Positions 55,160-63,601 of a stretch of 64,000 nucleotides of DNA are shown one piece after another. Positions within the stretch are counted from its first letter, which is position 1. Every line of letters starts with the position of its first letter. The position numbers and the translations under genes are program-made. Under the pieces are notes generated by a model that saw nothing but the letters and a program-made list of their open reading frames with translations, was not told the DNA's origin and did not search any database. The DNA comes from Streptomyces umbrinus. GTDB taxonomy: Bacteria > Actinomycetota > Actinomycetes > Streptomycetales > Streptomycetaceae. The stretch spans positions 62,001-126,000 of the forward strand of contig NZ_JAUSZI010000002.1 of NCBI RefSeq assembly GCF_030817415.1, written 5' to 3'.

Positions 55160-55926
55160 AGCCCCTCCTCCCCAAGCGCCGGCCCCTGCCGCCATCGTGG
55201 CGTGCCTCGGCTATCAAGGCCAGGTCCCGTTCCGTCGCCCCCGGGGAAGGAAGCGTCCCCGGGACGTGTGGGTTCTGGAAGCCGCGTCCGATCCGCTGGA
55301 GTCTCACCGGGTGTTGGCTCCGGCGTGCGCGTGGCTGCGGGGGGCAGCCCGGGCGAATGCGCTGGCCGCTCGCGGGAGGGCGGGCCGTCGGCGAGAGCGG
55401 AGGGCTGGGCCTGGCCTGGGGAGGGCGCGGGCCAGGAGTCTGTTCGGGGTGGGGAGGCGTGCGGTGCCACCGCGGCTGAGCCCCCGGGGGCTTCTGCGAT
55501 ACCAGAGTCAGCTGCAGCTACGCCTGCGGCACTGACGGGTGAAGGCCCCCCGCTCTCGCCGGTGCCCTCCGCCGCACCGACTGGCTGCCGGTCGCCCGTC
55601 ACCGCCTCGTTCACCGACTGCACGCGGCTGAGCTGGGTGAGCAGCATGGGCGCCGACATTCCCACGACAAGAGCGGCGTACTCACCACTGATCTGTCCCG
55701 TGGTGCCGAAGAGCACTGCGGCCCCGGCACCCATCACGGTGTGCACGAACGCCGCGACGATATCGGTGGAGGGGTCGAAGTACTCCTGGAGCAGCGGGGC
55801 TTGGGTGGCCGCTCGCCGCGCGTCGCGGCGGGCGGCCTGCCAGGACACGAATCGGGTGTACAGATCCACGGCCCCACGCAGCAGACCGCCGGCCGCCCCC
55901 AAAAGGATCAACGTCGGGACGTCCAC
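55156..55926 (-). CDS. Membrane protein with long Pro/Ala-rich tail
   Basis: 256 residues from GTG 55926 (AAGGGAGA upstream). The N-terminal third has a helix (TLILLGAAGGLLRGAVDLYT) and a hydrophobic hairpin around FVHTVMGAGAAVLFGTTGQI and YAALVVGMSAPMLLTQL; residues 130-250 are low-complexity Pro/Ala/Gly/Ser, probably disordered. It overlaps the next gene by 4 nt. An upstream in-frame ATG at 56235 would add 100 residues of shadow sequence and was rejected. Confidence 0.65.
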   Translation of the reverse strand: MDVPTLILLGAAGGLLRGAVDLYTRFVSWQAARRDARRAATQAPLLQEYFDPSTDIVAAFVHTVMGAGAAVLFGTTGQISGEYAALVVGMSAPMLLTQLSRVQSVNEAVTGDRQPVGAAEGTGESGGPSPVSAAGVAAADSGIAEAPGGSAAVAPHASPPRTDSWPAPSPGQAQPSALADGPPSRERPAHSPGLPPAATRTPEPTPGETPADRTRLPEPTRPGDASFPGGDGTGPGLDSRGTPRWRQGPALGEEGL

Positions 55927-56065
55927 GGTCTCCCTTGGGTGATGGCGCTGCCGTCTGGCTGGGTATTTCCGGGCACTGGAAAAGCGTAGAGCCACGGGCC
56001 CATGACGGCTTTGCGATTCGGACAACTGGCCGCTGGTCACGCGTATTTGCTGTGGCTCGGTGCCG

Positions 56066-57190
56066 TCACCGCAGACCGGCGGACTCGGCCAGATTTCCCA
56101 CCGCAGCGGCCTGGGAGGTGCCGGCAGTTTGTACGGCGAGCGCGGCGACCAGGTCCCTGGCCAGCGGGTCGAGCCGCAGCCGAGAAGGTGCCGCGGCGTC
56201 GGCCTCGAGAAGCCGCGTCGCGGCCTGCCCGGCATGGTCCTGCCGGGCCGCGGCGGCTGCGGCGACTACCAGCAAGCTGGACCGAGGGGCGTCGTCGAGC
56301 AGGTCCTGGTCCACCGCGCGGACGTGGGCACCGGCTTCTTCGGGATCGCCGCATTCGACGGCGACAGCGGCACGGGCGGCGTTCACCACGGCCACGTCCC
56401 GTGCATTCGCGGCCTGCGCGGCGGCCGTGTCCAGGAGCCGTTCGGCGTGGCGGCGGCGACCTGCCATGGCCTGGGCCTGAGCGGTCAGAGGGACCAACTC
56501 TTGCCCCGCTCCGGCCTCTTGGGCGCGCCCGGCTCGGGACAGTGCGTACTCGGGCAGGCCGAGGTCGATCAGAAGATGTACCTCCTCGACCAGCACCTGG
56601 AGAGGCTCTTGGACGCCGGGCCGGGCACGGTGGAGCAGCATCCAGGCCAAGTCCTTGTACCCCAGCCGCCGCAGCAGCCCGGCGCCCAGCACATGTGCTT
56701 GCACCCGTAGCCGGTTCGCCTCCTCGTGCTCGCGTGGTGCCGCCGTGGAGACTGCGAGGTCTGCCGCGTCGATCAACTCGGGCAGTGCGAGAGCGAGACG
56801 GTACTCGTCTCCTGATGCGTCGGCCGCTGCGGCGTCCCGGACCCGCTCCTCGAGTTCGTCCAGCCGGGGGCCGGGTGATGTCCCCAGATCCCATCGCAGA
56901 ACGCGACGGCGCAGGTGAAACGCGACCGCTCGTACGGCCACGTGCTCAGCTCCACGCGGCGGATAGGGCTGCCCGGTCAGATCCGCGACGTCCAACCGCA
57001 GTGCTCCGGCCAACGTGGCGAGCCGACCGCGGCGGTCCATCCAATCGGTGCCCATCTCCAGGCCTACGATGTAGCCGAGCTCCAGGCCGGCTCGGGACGC
57101 AAGGTCCTCCCGGGACATTCTCCGGTGCACGCGCCAGGCGGCCAAGCGCTCCCCGATCGGGCCGCCGGTCGTCTCATCCCTCTCTCGCAT
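56066..57190 (-). CDS. XRE-family regulator with TPR-like C-terminus
   Basis: 374 residues from ATG 57190. HTH_XRE at about 12-70 (IGERLAAWRVHRRMSREDLA, LELGYIVGLEMGTDWMDRRG), a DVADLTGQPYPP linker as in the 52630 protein (ELTGQPF), then TPR-like helices (LPEYALSRAGRAQEAGAGQE, AQAMAGRRRHAERLLDTAAA). It precedes the two membrane genes on the same strand with 140 bp between, so it may control them. Confidence 0.8.
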   Translation of the reverse strand: MRERDETTGGPIGERLAAWRVHRRMSREDLASRAGLELGYIVGLEMGTDWMDRRGRLATLAGALRLDVADLTGQPYPPRGAEHVAVRAVAFHLRRRVLRWDLGTSPGPRLDELEERVRDAAAADASGDEYRLALALPELIDAADLAVSTAAPREHEEANRLRVQAHVLGAGLLRRLGYKDLAWMLLHRARPGVQEPLQVLVEEVHLLIDLGLPEYALSRAGRAQEAGAGQELVPLTAQAQAMAGRRRHAERLLDTAAAQAANARDVAVVNAARAAVAVECGDPEEAGAHVRAVDQDLLDDAPRSSLLVVAAAAAARQDHAGQAATRLLEADAAAPSRLRLDPLARDLVAALAVQTAGTSQAAAVGNLAESAGLR

Positions 57191-57553
57191 ATCCAGATCG
57201 CTCGCATACCCACTCGCCCGGACCATGTGCGCTGCCAGGACAAGGCGCACCCGTCCTGCTGGAAGACGGGCAGAGCCCGTATGCCCATGGCACGCCACAT
57301 TAATCACACTGGGGAGCGGGCAACTTCTGCGGCTCGCTGGCGTGTGGCGTGGAGCGGGTCCCACGGAGCAGGCCTCCGGGTGCTCCGGGTGCGTGACAAT
57401 GGTGCGAGCCGGCGCTGTCGCCGCACGCGCACACTGCTGACGTTGACGAACCCCTCGAACGGCTCCGGCTGCCAGCTAAGGATTTCGTGCGGTGCGGGAG
57501 TCCCAGCCCCTCACCGCATTGCTCACGCGTTCATGCGGCGTGGCCAGCCGTCG
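57191..57553. other. Gene-free stretch
   Basis: No convincing coding frame or repeat. It should contain the promoter of the minus-strand regulator at 57190. Confidence 0.35.
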
Positions 57554-57799
57554 TCACTCCTGTGGGCTGGGGCCCTGCTGATTGCTGCCGGAAGCACCGG
57601 CCGATCCGTCGCTGCGCGACGGACGGTTCAGCACCTTGGTAGCGACAGCGCCCGAGACGCCGCCTGCGATGCCGCTCAGCAGCTGCTGCACGGTGGGGTT
57701 CGCCGTCAGGTCCTGCACGGTCTGGAGCGCGCCGCTGCCTGTAAGTGCACCGCTCGGGTGCGGACTCGACGGGGGCAGGCTGGAAGCCTTCGTGGCCAT
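57554..57799 (-). CDS. Small hypothetical protein
   Basis: 81 residues: MATKASSLPPSSPHPSGALT, GALQTVQDLTANPTVQQLLS, GIAGGVSGAVATKVLNRPSR, then a Gly/Ser/Gln tail. A Gly/Ala-rich weakly hydrophobic central helix may be membrane-associated. No family recognised. Confidence 0.5.
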   Translation of the reverse strand: MATKASSLPPSSPHPSGALTGSGALQTVQDLTANPTVQQLLSGIAGGVSGAVATKVLNRPSRSDGSAGASGSNQQGPSPQE

Positions 57800-57892
57800 A
57801 ACGTCATGATCCGTTCAGCCGGGGGCGCTGGGAAGGCCCACCCAGACAGGGTCATCCGAATGGCCCATGCCCGCAGTGGCCTGGCCAATGCG

Positions 57893-58215
57893 ACTCCGGC
57901 AAGAGCATGGCCGACCTGGTGAAGGACCCGCGTCCGTTCCTGGGCGACGTTGCCCGCGCGTTCCGGATCGCCCTGCGGCGGCTGTACCGCACGCGGAACA
58001 TCATCCTGCACGGCGGAGCCACCCAGGGCGTGGCGTTGGAAGCCTCACTGCGCACCGCCGCCCCGCTGGTCGGGGCGGGCCTGGACCGCATCGTGCACGC
58101 CGCGTACGCCGAAGACCTCGACCCGCTCGGACTCGCGGCCCGTGCTGAAGTCGCTCTCCAACTCGTCAACGGCGAAACCGGGCTCTCTGTTGTCGACCTC
58201 CTGGAACCCGTCTGA
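57893..58215 (+). pseudogene. HEPN-like C-terminal fragment
   Basis: From about 57893 the frame reads SGKSMADLVKDPRPFLGDVA, RAFRIALRRLYRTRNIILHG, GATQGVALEASLRTAAPLVG, ending VDLLEPV. RNIILH fits the R-polar-x3-H active-site motif of HEPN ribonuclease domains. ATG 57907 could start a 102-residue product, but composition suggests the C-terminus of a larger protein whose 5' part is gone. Confidence 0.45.
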
Positions 58216-58226
58216 GCAGATTGCCG

Positions 58227-58379
58227 TCACGGTTGACGAATGCCGCGGTTGGGGTCACGGGCCTGCTCGGGGTCGAAGGGGTCGAACCAGTCCTGAGCTG
58301 CGAGGTTGACCATGCCGAGTGCCTGGTTGACCTGGCTGTCGCTGTCTTCGATGCCGTCGAGGGAGTTATCGAAGAGCAT
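58227..58379 (-). CDS. Small unknown protein overlapping the 58379 gene
   Basis: 50 residues from ATG 58379: MLFDNSLDGIEDSDSQVNQA, LGMVNLAAQDWFDPFDPEQA, RDPNRGIRQP. The start overlaps the upstream stop (TGATG), so it is translationally coupled. Acidic, no hydrophobic stretch, no known family. Confidence 0.5.
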   Translation of the reverse strand: MLFDNSLDGIEDSDSQVNQALGMVNLAAQDWFDPFDPEQARDPNRGIRQP

Positions 58380-59416
58380 CAGGACGTCGTGGCCTGGAAC
58401 AGGAGGTCAGAGCAGGCATGCCAGTCGAAGTCGCGGCGGTGCTCGGGTAGCTCCCCTACGGTCTCCTGTACGCGGCGTGGCCGGTTGCGCGTCAGGTCCC
58501 CGGCTCGGGCGATGCCCAGGTGGAGCGCCATCTCCTCGGCGGTGCAGTGCGGCTCGACGTCTGCATCAGACGAGAGATCCGAGACCAGGTCGTCGAAGGA
58601 CCTGGCCATGTTCCGACGCCAGGTGCCGTCCTGGCGCAGCGTCACCGGCGGCAGCGAGCCGAACAGACCGCCGGCGCCGCGCGGCAGCGGTTCGTCGCCG
58701 AGTGCCGCGGCCTCTTCCCATGCCTGGTCCGACAGGTCCTGCAGAGCCAGGCGCAGGACGGCCCTCGTGCGCGCCGTGAGGACTTCTTCGCCTTCGTCGC
58801 CTTCAGCGTCCTCGTCCCAGTCCTCGTTCCACGGATCGGACCCTCCGTAGCGGGCACGGTCGCGCAGCCGTTCCCGCACACGGTGGGCGGCTTCCTCAGG
58901 GGCAGCGAGTGCGGTGTCGATAATCAGCAGGTCATCGGAGAATGGTTCGGCACTGAGCAGGGTGGCGGCTTCCGCGAGGACGGCGACGCCGGTGCTGTGG
59001 GAGGCGGCATGGGGAAAGAGCACGGCGAACTGGTTGTCGGTCAGCCGGTCGATGACGCTGGCGGCCCGGCCGGCGATGATCCAGGGGTCGTTCCAGGGTG
59101 CGGCGACGTCCAGGTCGTCGACGACCAGGACGCTGGAGGCCATGTCGACGAAGTCCTCGAACTCCGGGCGGAACTTGCCGTCCTCATCGAGTAGTTGCTC
59201 CGCTACCAGGGCGAGGAAGGACTGCTCGTCGGCCATCCGCTCGCGCAGGTTGGCGGCCTTCCAGTACAGGCCCCGCGTGACCCGCAGGCTGCCAACGGTG
59301 GTGTCGCCCGTGACGATGTCGACCCGCCAGGTCTGGACGCCTTCTTCGGAGGGGTCGATGCACTGCGGGATGTCAGGGCAGCGGGGGAACGAGTAGTCGT
59401 GGACGACGGCGAGCAC
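58379..59416 (-). CDS. Unknown acidic protein
   Basis: About 345 residues from a GTG at 59416 (VLAVVHDYSFPRCPDIPQCI); the frame is open to 59596, so the start is uncertain. Segments include RVDIVTGDTTVGSLRVTRGL, FVDMASSVLVVDDLDVAAPW, ASVIDRLTDNQFAVLFPHAA and a very acidic EDWDEDAEGDEGEEV. The central VVDDLDV...FP pattern recalls a GNAT-like fold, but I cannot assign it. It ends overlapping the 58227 gene. Confidence 0.55.
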   Translation of the reverse strand: MLAVVHDYSFPRCPDIPQCIDPSEEGVQTWRVDIVTGDTTVGSLRVTRGLYWKAANLRERMADEQSFLALVAEQLLDEDGKFRPEFEDFVDMASSVLVVDDLDVAAPWNDPWIIAGRAASVIDRLTDNQFAVLFPHAASHSTGVAVLAEAATLLSAEPFSDDLLIIDTALAAPEEAAHRVRERLRDRARYGGSDPWNEDWDEDAEGDEGEEVLTARTRAVLRLALQDLSDQAWEEAAALGDEPLPRGAGGLFGSLPPVTLRQDGTWRRNMARSFDDLVSDLSSDADVEPHCTAEEMALHLGIARAGDLTRNRPRRVQETVGELPEHRRDFDWHACSDLLFQATTS

Positions 59417-59741
59417 CGTGTCCTCATACGCCGGAGGGCTCCAACTGCCGCACCTCGGCTGGGGAGACAGATGGCCGAGACGCCGTGCTGGCCGGGGCGG
59501 CCCGCCGAGCTGCGGCTCAACGACGGCCAGGCCAGTACCTCTCGGCTGCAGGAGGACTGCGGACCCGGTCACACCGGGTCCGCGGCCCTCCCTCACGGCC
59601 GCTCAGCCACGCCCTGAGTGCCCCTGCCGTCTCCGTTCAAACAGGTGCTCGCAGCTGAACTGAGCGTCTGCGGGCGGCTCAGGAGAGAAGTGGCGCTGCG
59701 TCGCATACCTGGCGACGCGACGATGGCCCCGGCGCTCCCTT
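59417..59741. other. Gene-free stretch
   Basis: No gene recognised; a partial GC-rich inverted repeat (GGACCCGGTCACACCGGGTCC, 59560-59580) could act as a terminator or operator. Confidence 0.3.
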
Positions 59742-59924
59742 TCACTTCCCGAGTGTCTGCTTCAGTTCCGCCTTCTTCATGGAGGAGCGGCCCTTGATGT
59801 TGCAGCTCTTGACCTGCGCGTACAACTGGTCGTACGTGGGCCTGCCGCTCCGCTGTGCGAACGCCGGCCACCGCGCTGCGATGACGACATGTCCTGCGTC
59901 GATGTCTCGCTCCCCGGTTTCCAA
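59742..59924 (-). CDS. Small Rho_N/SAP-like protein, possibly 5'-truncated
   Basis: 60 residues ending YDQLYAQVKSCNIKGRSSMK, KAELKQTLGK, the 'LY..AK...I.GRS.M.K..L' pattern of the short Rho-N-like domain at the end of Streptomyces plasmid-stabilisation-type proteins. The usual basic N-terminus is missing; the ATG at 59924 gives an unrelated lead-in (METGERDIDAGHVVIAARWP). Confidence 0.45.
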   Translation of the reverse strand: METGERDIDAGHVVIAARWPAFAQRSGRPTYDQLYAQVKSCNIKGRSSMKKAELKQTLGK

Positions 59925-60035
59925 CCTTCACCGGGGAAGGAGTGTGACGTCGGCGCCGAGGGAAACCCGTGTCTGCATGCTCATGCAAAGTCCATCTTCA
60001 GCAGTGTCCGTGTCCCCTCGCGAACGGAGGTAGGC

Positions 60036-60200
60036 ATGCTCTTCCTTGTCGTGGCCTTCCTCATCCTGGCCGTCGTCATCGGGTCGGCCGCCTACCTCCC
60101 CTGGCCCCTGACCCTGGTGTCCGGCGTGGTCATCGCCCTGTGGCTGGCGATGTTCGCCGTGCGCGAGCGCCGTAGGCGCGACCGGACTGGAAAGGCGTGA
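60036..60200 (+). CDS. Small two-helix membrane protein
   Basis: 54 residues from ATG 60036 with CGGAGGTAGGC upstream: MLFLVVAFLILAVVIGSAAY, LPWPLTLVSGVVIALWLAMF, AVRERRRRDRTGKA. Two transmembrane helices and a basic tail. The next gene starts 4 bp after the stop, so they form an operon. Confidence 0.65.
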   Translation: MLFLVVAFLILAVVIGSAAYLPWPLTLVSGVVIALWLAMFAVRERRRRDRTGKA

Positions 60201-60204
60201 CGTC

Positions 60205-60477
60205 ATGCGGCTGACAGCACCTCCGCGGCGGGAGACCGGCAGGCGGGACACCGAAGGCATGGCTGTCGCCTCCTTCGTCCTCGGACTCGTCGGACTGCTC
60301 GTCCTCAATTTCGTCCTCGGCCCGATCGCCATCGCCCTGGCCACCCTCGCCCTGCGCCGGGACACACCCCGCCGCTTCCGGGCCCTGCTCGGACTGTGGC
60401 TCGGCATTGCGGACATCGCGATCCTCGCTGTCCTCATGGCGGCGAACGGCGCCACGTCGTGGAGCATCGTCGGCTGA
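60205..60477 (+). CDS. DUF4190-like small membrane protein
   Basis: 90 residues: TEGMAVASFVLGLVGLLVLN, FVLGPIAIALATLALRRDTP, RRFRALLGLWLGIADIAILA. The 'A..S.V.G..G......LGP.A...A..ALR' pattern and two-helix layout are those of DUF4190 proteins, often annotated in Actinobacteria without known function. Coupled to the 60036 gene. Confidence 0.75.
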   Translation: MRLTAPPRRETGRRDTEGMAVASFVLGLVGLLVLNFVLGPIAIALATLALRRDTPRRFRALLGLWLGIADIAILAVLMAANGATSWSIVG

Positions 60478-60549
60478 CGGCTGGCCACGGCATCAACATC
60501 AATGTACGGACCGGGCAATGACCCGATGCGGATCCCGGAGGGACCACAA

Positions 60550-60956
60550 TCAACCGCGGGTCCGGGGGACGAGGATGACAGCCGGTTCCATCGTGCGGCT
60601 CACCAGCGCCTGCACCGTGTCACCGAGTCGGACCAGGTTCCAGGTCGCGTAGTCGGTCAGCAGGTGAGTCGCCTCACTGATGGCCACGCCTGCGTACGCG
60701 GCGACCATGCCCTTGGCGATGTCAAAGGTGGCCTTGGCCGCGATGGCATTGTGCACGCGGGTGACGAGGTCGTCGCTGCGTGCCGGTTCCAAGGACCAGT
60801 GCATGAAAGCCAGCGCGGCAGAGTCCGCCAGCGCCTGTGCGAGGTGCAGGTCGTCGTCGGAGAGGTGCCCCGTGCGGGTACACAGCAGAGTGAGGGATCC
60901 GAACAGGCGCTGGTCGAGGCGCACCGGTACGGTCTGCAGTGCCCGGCATCGGACAT
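60550..60956 (-). pseudogene. GAF-ANTAR regulator, 3' part beyond ISKra4
   Basis: Reads ALQTVPVRLDQRLFGSLTLL, DDDLHLAQALADSAALAFMH (end of GAF), then an ANTAR-like helix set NAIAAKATFDIAKGMVAAYA, GVAISEATHLLTDYATWN. ANTAR proteins bind RNA hairpins and relieve termination. Its 5' part is at 63227-63558. The two parts are separated by ISKra4 and are not in the same frame when joined. Confidence 0.65.
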
Positions 60957-61062
60957 GGGTGTGGCTCTCCTCCAGGGAAGCCCTGAGCTGGGAGAACGCT
61001 GGTTGATGGTGTGGGCGGGGTAGGCGTCCTTCTACTGTGGCGGGTGAAGTAGGGGGGCGTCG

Positions 61063-61617
61063 ATGGTGTCGTTGATCGAGGAGTTGGAGGCGCGGGAGGC
61101 GGCTGCCCGTGTCCGGGTGGAGGAACTCGAGGCGGAGATAGCCGAGTTGACCTCACGGCTGGTGGGTGAGCGTGAGGTGTGGTCGCGGCTGCGGGTGACG
61201 CGCGAGACGGTGGCCCAGGTGCTCGCTGAGCTGTCCGGGCAGGACGTGGCCGGGACTGCGCCGTTGCGGGAGCCGGTGGCGGCGAAGGCACCGGTGGAGC
61301 CCGAGGTGCGGGTGGTGGGGGCGGTCATGGTGCCGCACTGGCGGGAAGGTCTCACGACGGTCGTGCTGCCGGATGTGTACCGGGACATCGTGGAGGTGAT
61401 CGCGGACGCGTCGGGGCCGATGCAGGCCAAGCAGATCGTGCCCCGGATCGGGCTGCCCGCGGTGACCGCGAAGATCGAGGGGACGCGGGGGAAGCTGAAG
61501 CGGCTGGTGGAACGGGGCTGGCTGATCGAGGACCAGCCCGGACGGTTCGCCCCCGCACATCCGGGGTCGGGCGGGGAATCGGCGAACTCGCGGAACGATA
61601 AAGGCTCTTCTCTCTAA
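61063..61617 (+). CDS. ISKra4 accessory HTH/coiled-coil protein
   Basis: 184 residues: a coiled coil (IEELEAREAAARVRVEELEA, EIAELTSRLVGERE), RLRVTRETVAQVLAEL, and a winged-helix-like end (DASGPMQAKQIVPRIGLPAV, KIEGTRGKLKRLVERGWLIE, DQPGRF). Found upstream of the transposase in this IS type and probably binds its ends or controls expression. Confidence 0.75.
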   Translation: MVSLIEELEAREAAARVRVEELEAEIAELTSRLVGEREVWSRLRVTRETVAQVLAELSGQDVAGTAPLREPVAAKAPVEPEVRVVGAVMVPHWREGLTTVVLPDVYRDIVEVIADASGPMQAKQIVPRIGLPAVTAKIEGTRGKLKRLVERGWLIEDQPGRFAPAHPGSGGESANSRNDKGSSL

Positions 61618-61662
61618 CTTCGGAGGTACCACACCAAACCGAAGTCGCTGAAAGAAGAGCCG

Positions 61663-63195
61663 GTGGAACCCTACGACGCCTTCGATGCCATCGATCCATT
61701 CACTGCCGCGACAAGGGCCTTCGACTGCCTGAAAGGCGCGTTGGCCGGGCCGGAGTCGGCCGCGCTGTCCCATCACGAACTCGAGGACCTTGTCGGGCTT
61801 CAAGGCCGTGAACTGTTGCGGCTGCTGTTCCAAGCGCATCTCGATCTGCGGGAGAAGCGGGAGCGGGAACAACTGCTGCAGACGAAAGACCAGGTGGTCC
61901 GTGGTGCGGACGGACACGTACGCCCGCACCATGAGACGGGACATTCCCGCCTGCTGGCCTGCGTGTTCGGCACGGTCACCATCACGCGGTGCGCTTGGCG
62001 GGGCAAGGGCCAGAGCAGCGTGCACCCGGCCGACGCGGAACTCTCACTGCCCGCCCACCTGCACTCCCACGGCCTGCGTCGGCTCGCCGTCCTCGAAGCC
62101 GTTCGCGGCTCCTACGACCAGGCCAAGGAGGCAATTGACCGCAGCTGCGGGAGAGTTCTGGGCAAACGGCAGGCCGAACTGCTGGTCGTCGCCGCAGCGG
62201 TGGACGTCGATGACTTCTACCGGTGCACGATTCCGCACCCGTCGACCGCCGCGACCGCGCTCGTGATGCAGGTCGACGGCAAGGGCGTCGTCATGCGGCC
62301 CGAGGCTCTGCGGCCCGCGACACTGAAAGCACACCTGAACGGCCGGCGGGCTCTGCGCACCCGGCTGGCTCCGGGCGAGAAACCGCACCGCAAGCGGATG
62401 GCCACCCTGGCCTGCGTCTTCGATACCGACCCGGCCCCGCGTCGGCCCCATGACGTGATCGCCCCGCCCGAGGGCCGCAGCACCACACGGACGCCTCGCC
62501 CGGGGCCAAGAGCACAGCGCAAGTGGCTCACCGCCTCCCTCGTCCACCCGCCCGAGCACGTGATCGCCGCCGCATTTGACCAGGCCGAAGCCCGCGACCG
62601 GGACCATCTGCGCGACTGGATTGTCCTGGTCGACGGCGCCCGCCACCAACTGGAGTTGATCCGAGCCGAAGCCGACCGACGCCATATCAAGGTGCACGTC
62701 CTGCTCGACTTCGTGCACGTGGCCGAGTACGTCTGGGCAGCGGCCCACTGCTTCCACAAGCCCGGCACTCCCGACGCCGAAGTCTGGGTCGCCGCTCACC
62801 TCACCACGGTCCTCCACGGGCAGGCAGACCGAGCCGCCGCCGAGATCACGGCAGAGGCCGACCGGGCCCACCTGCACGGAACGAGGCGCGAAAGCGCCGA
62901 CGCCTGCGTCCGCTACCTCACCGGACACCTCGACCAGCTTCGCTACGACACCGCCCTCGCAGCCGGCTGGCCGATCGCCACCGGCCCGATCGAAGGCGCC
63001 TGCCGCCACCTGATCGGCGACCGCCTCGACATCACCGGCAGCCGCTGGGGACTCGACGGAGCCGAAGCCGTCCTCACGCTCCGAGCCCTCATCGACAACG
63101 GCGACTTTGCCGCCTACTGGCGACACCACCTCGCCCGCGAACACGAACGCCTCTACCCCACCCCCGACCAGCACAACTACGACCTCACGGCCTGA
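61663..63195 (+). CDS. ISKra4-family transposase
   Basis: 510 residues from GTG 61663. N-terminal LEDLVGLQGRELLRLLFQAH, then a DDE-type core with TALVMQVDGKGVVMRPEALR (Asp), DWIVLVDGARHQLELIRAEA and HVLLDFVHVAEYVWAAAHCF (Asp), TGPIEGACRHLIGDRLDITG (Glu). Full length for ISKra4. Confidence 0.9.
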   Translation: MEPYDAFDAIDPFTAATRAFDCLKGALAGPESAALSHHELEDLVGLQGRELLRLLFQAHLDLREKREREQLLQTKDQVVRGADGHVRPHHETGHSRLLACVFGTVTITRCAWRGKGQSSVHPADAELSLPAHLHSHGLRRLAVLEAVRGSYDQAKEAIDRSCGRVLGKRQAELLVVAAAVDVDDFYRCTIPHPSTAATALVMQVDGKGVVMRPEALRPATLKAHLNGRRALRTRLAPGEKPHRKRMATLACVFDTDPAPRRPHDVIAPPEGRSTTRTPRPGPRAQRKWLTASLVHPPEHVIAAAFDQAEARDRDHLRDWIVLVDGARHQLELIRAEADRRHIKVHVLLDFVHVAEYVWAAAHCFHKPGTPDAEVWVAAHLTTVLHGQADRAAAEITAEADRAHLHGTRRESADACVRYLTGHLDQLRYDTALAAGWPIATGPIEGACRHLIGDRLDITGSRWGLDGAEAVLTLRALIDNGDFAAYWRHHLAREHERLYPTPDQHNYDLTA

Positions 63196-63226
63196 TCAGG
63201 AACGTCCCTGAAGGAGAGCCACACCC

Positions 63227-63558
63227 ATCGGACATAGCGGTGACCAGACTTGGCCACCGCTCACGCTCGGCAGTGATGTCCGGGATGCTGCGGGCAACGC
63301 CGGTGCGGTAGCAGTCCATGCAGGGACCGCGGCCGGTCTCGGTCTGCAGCAGCTCGACGAACGCGGCCTCTTCGTCAGTGGCGGCCATCGTCTTCAGACC
63401 GCCGGGGGCGTCGGCGATCATCACGGCTGCCGCGTCCACCTCCAGCAGCCCCGGCAGGCGTAGACCGGGCGATGGAAGAGATGCAGTGGGTCGAACTCCG
63501 ACGCATAGGTGTCCGACAGGTCGACGAACGCCTTCGCCAGCTCCCGCTCGCGGTTCAT
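63227..63558 (-). pseudogene. GAF-ANTAR regulator, 5' part with frameshift
   Basis: ATG 63558 (GGAGGCGAGC upstream) begins MNREREVAKAF-like sequence (MNREREL, AKAFVDLSDTYASEFDPLHL) and must shift frame near 63465 to reach LLEVDAAAVMIADAPGGLKT, MAATDEEAAFVELLQTETGR, GPCMDCYRTGVARSIPDITA, the GAF core. It ends at the ISKra4 target. So the gene has a frameshift independent of the IS. Confidence 0.65.
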
Positions 63559-63601
63559 GCTCGCCTCCCCGGCGGTGTGGCCCCATGTTCTACTTCTTCA
63601 G

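Larger units (their letters stand above)
60957..63226 (+). mobile_element. ISKra4-family insertion sequence
   Basis: 2270 bp. Ends GGGTGTGGCTCTCCT/complement; 9-bp target duplication ATCGGACAT at 60948-60956 and 63227-63235. Two plus-strand genes. It lies inside a GAF-ANTAR gene. A diverged, truncated relative is at 51127-51640. Confidence 0.9.

Noticed and set aside
56002..57303. 433-codon plus-strand frame opposite the 56066 regulator
   Set aside because: Arg/Pro-rich shadow; the minus-strand frame has a recognisable HTH.
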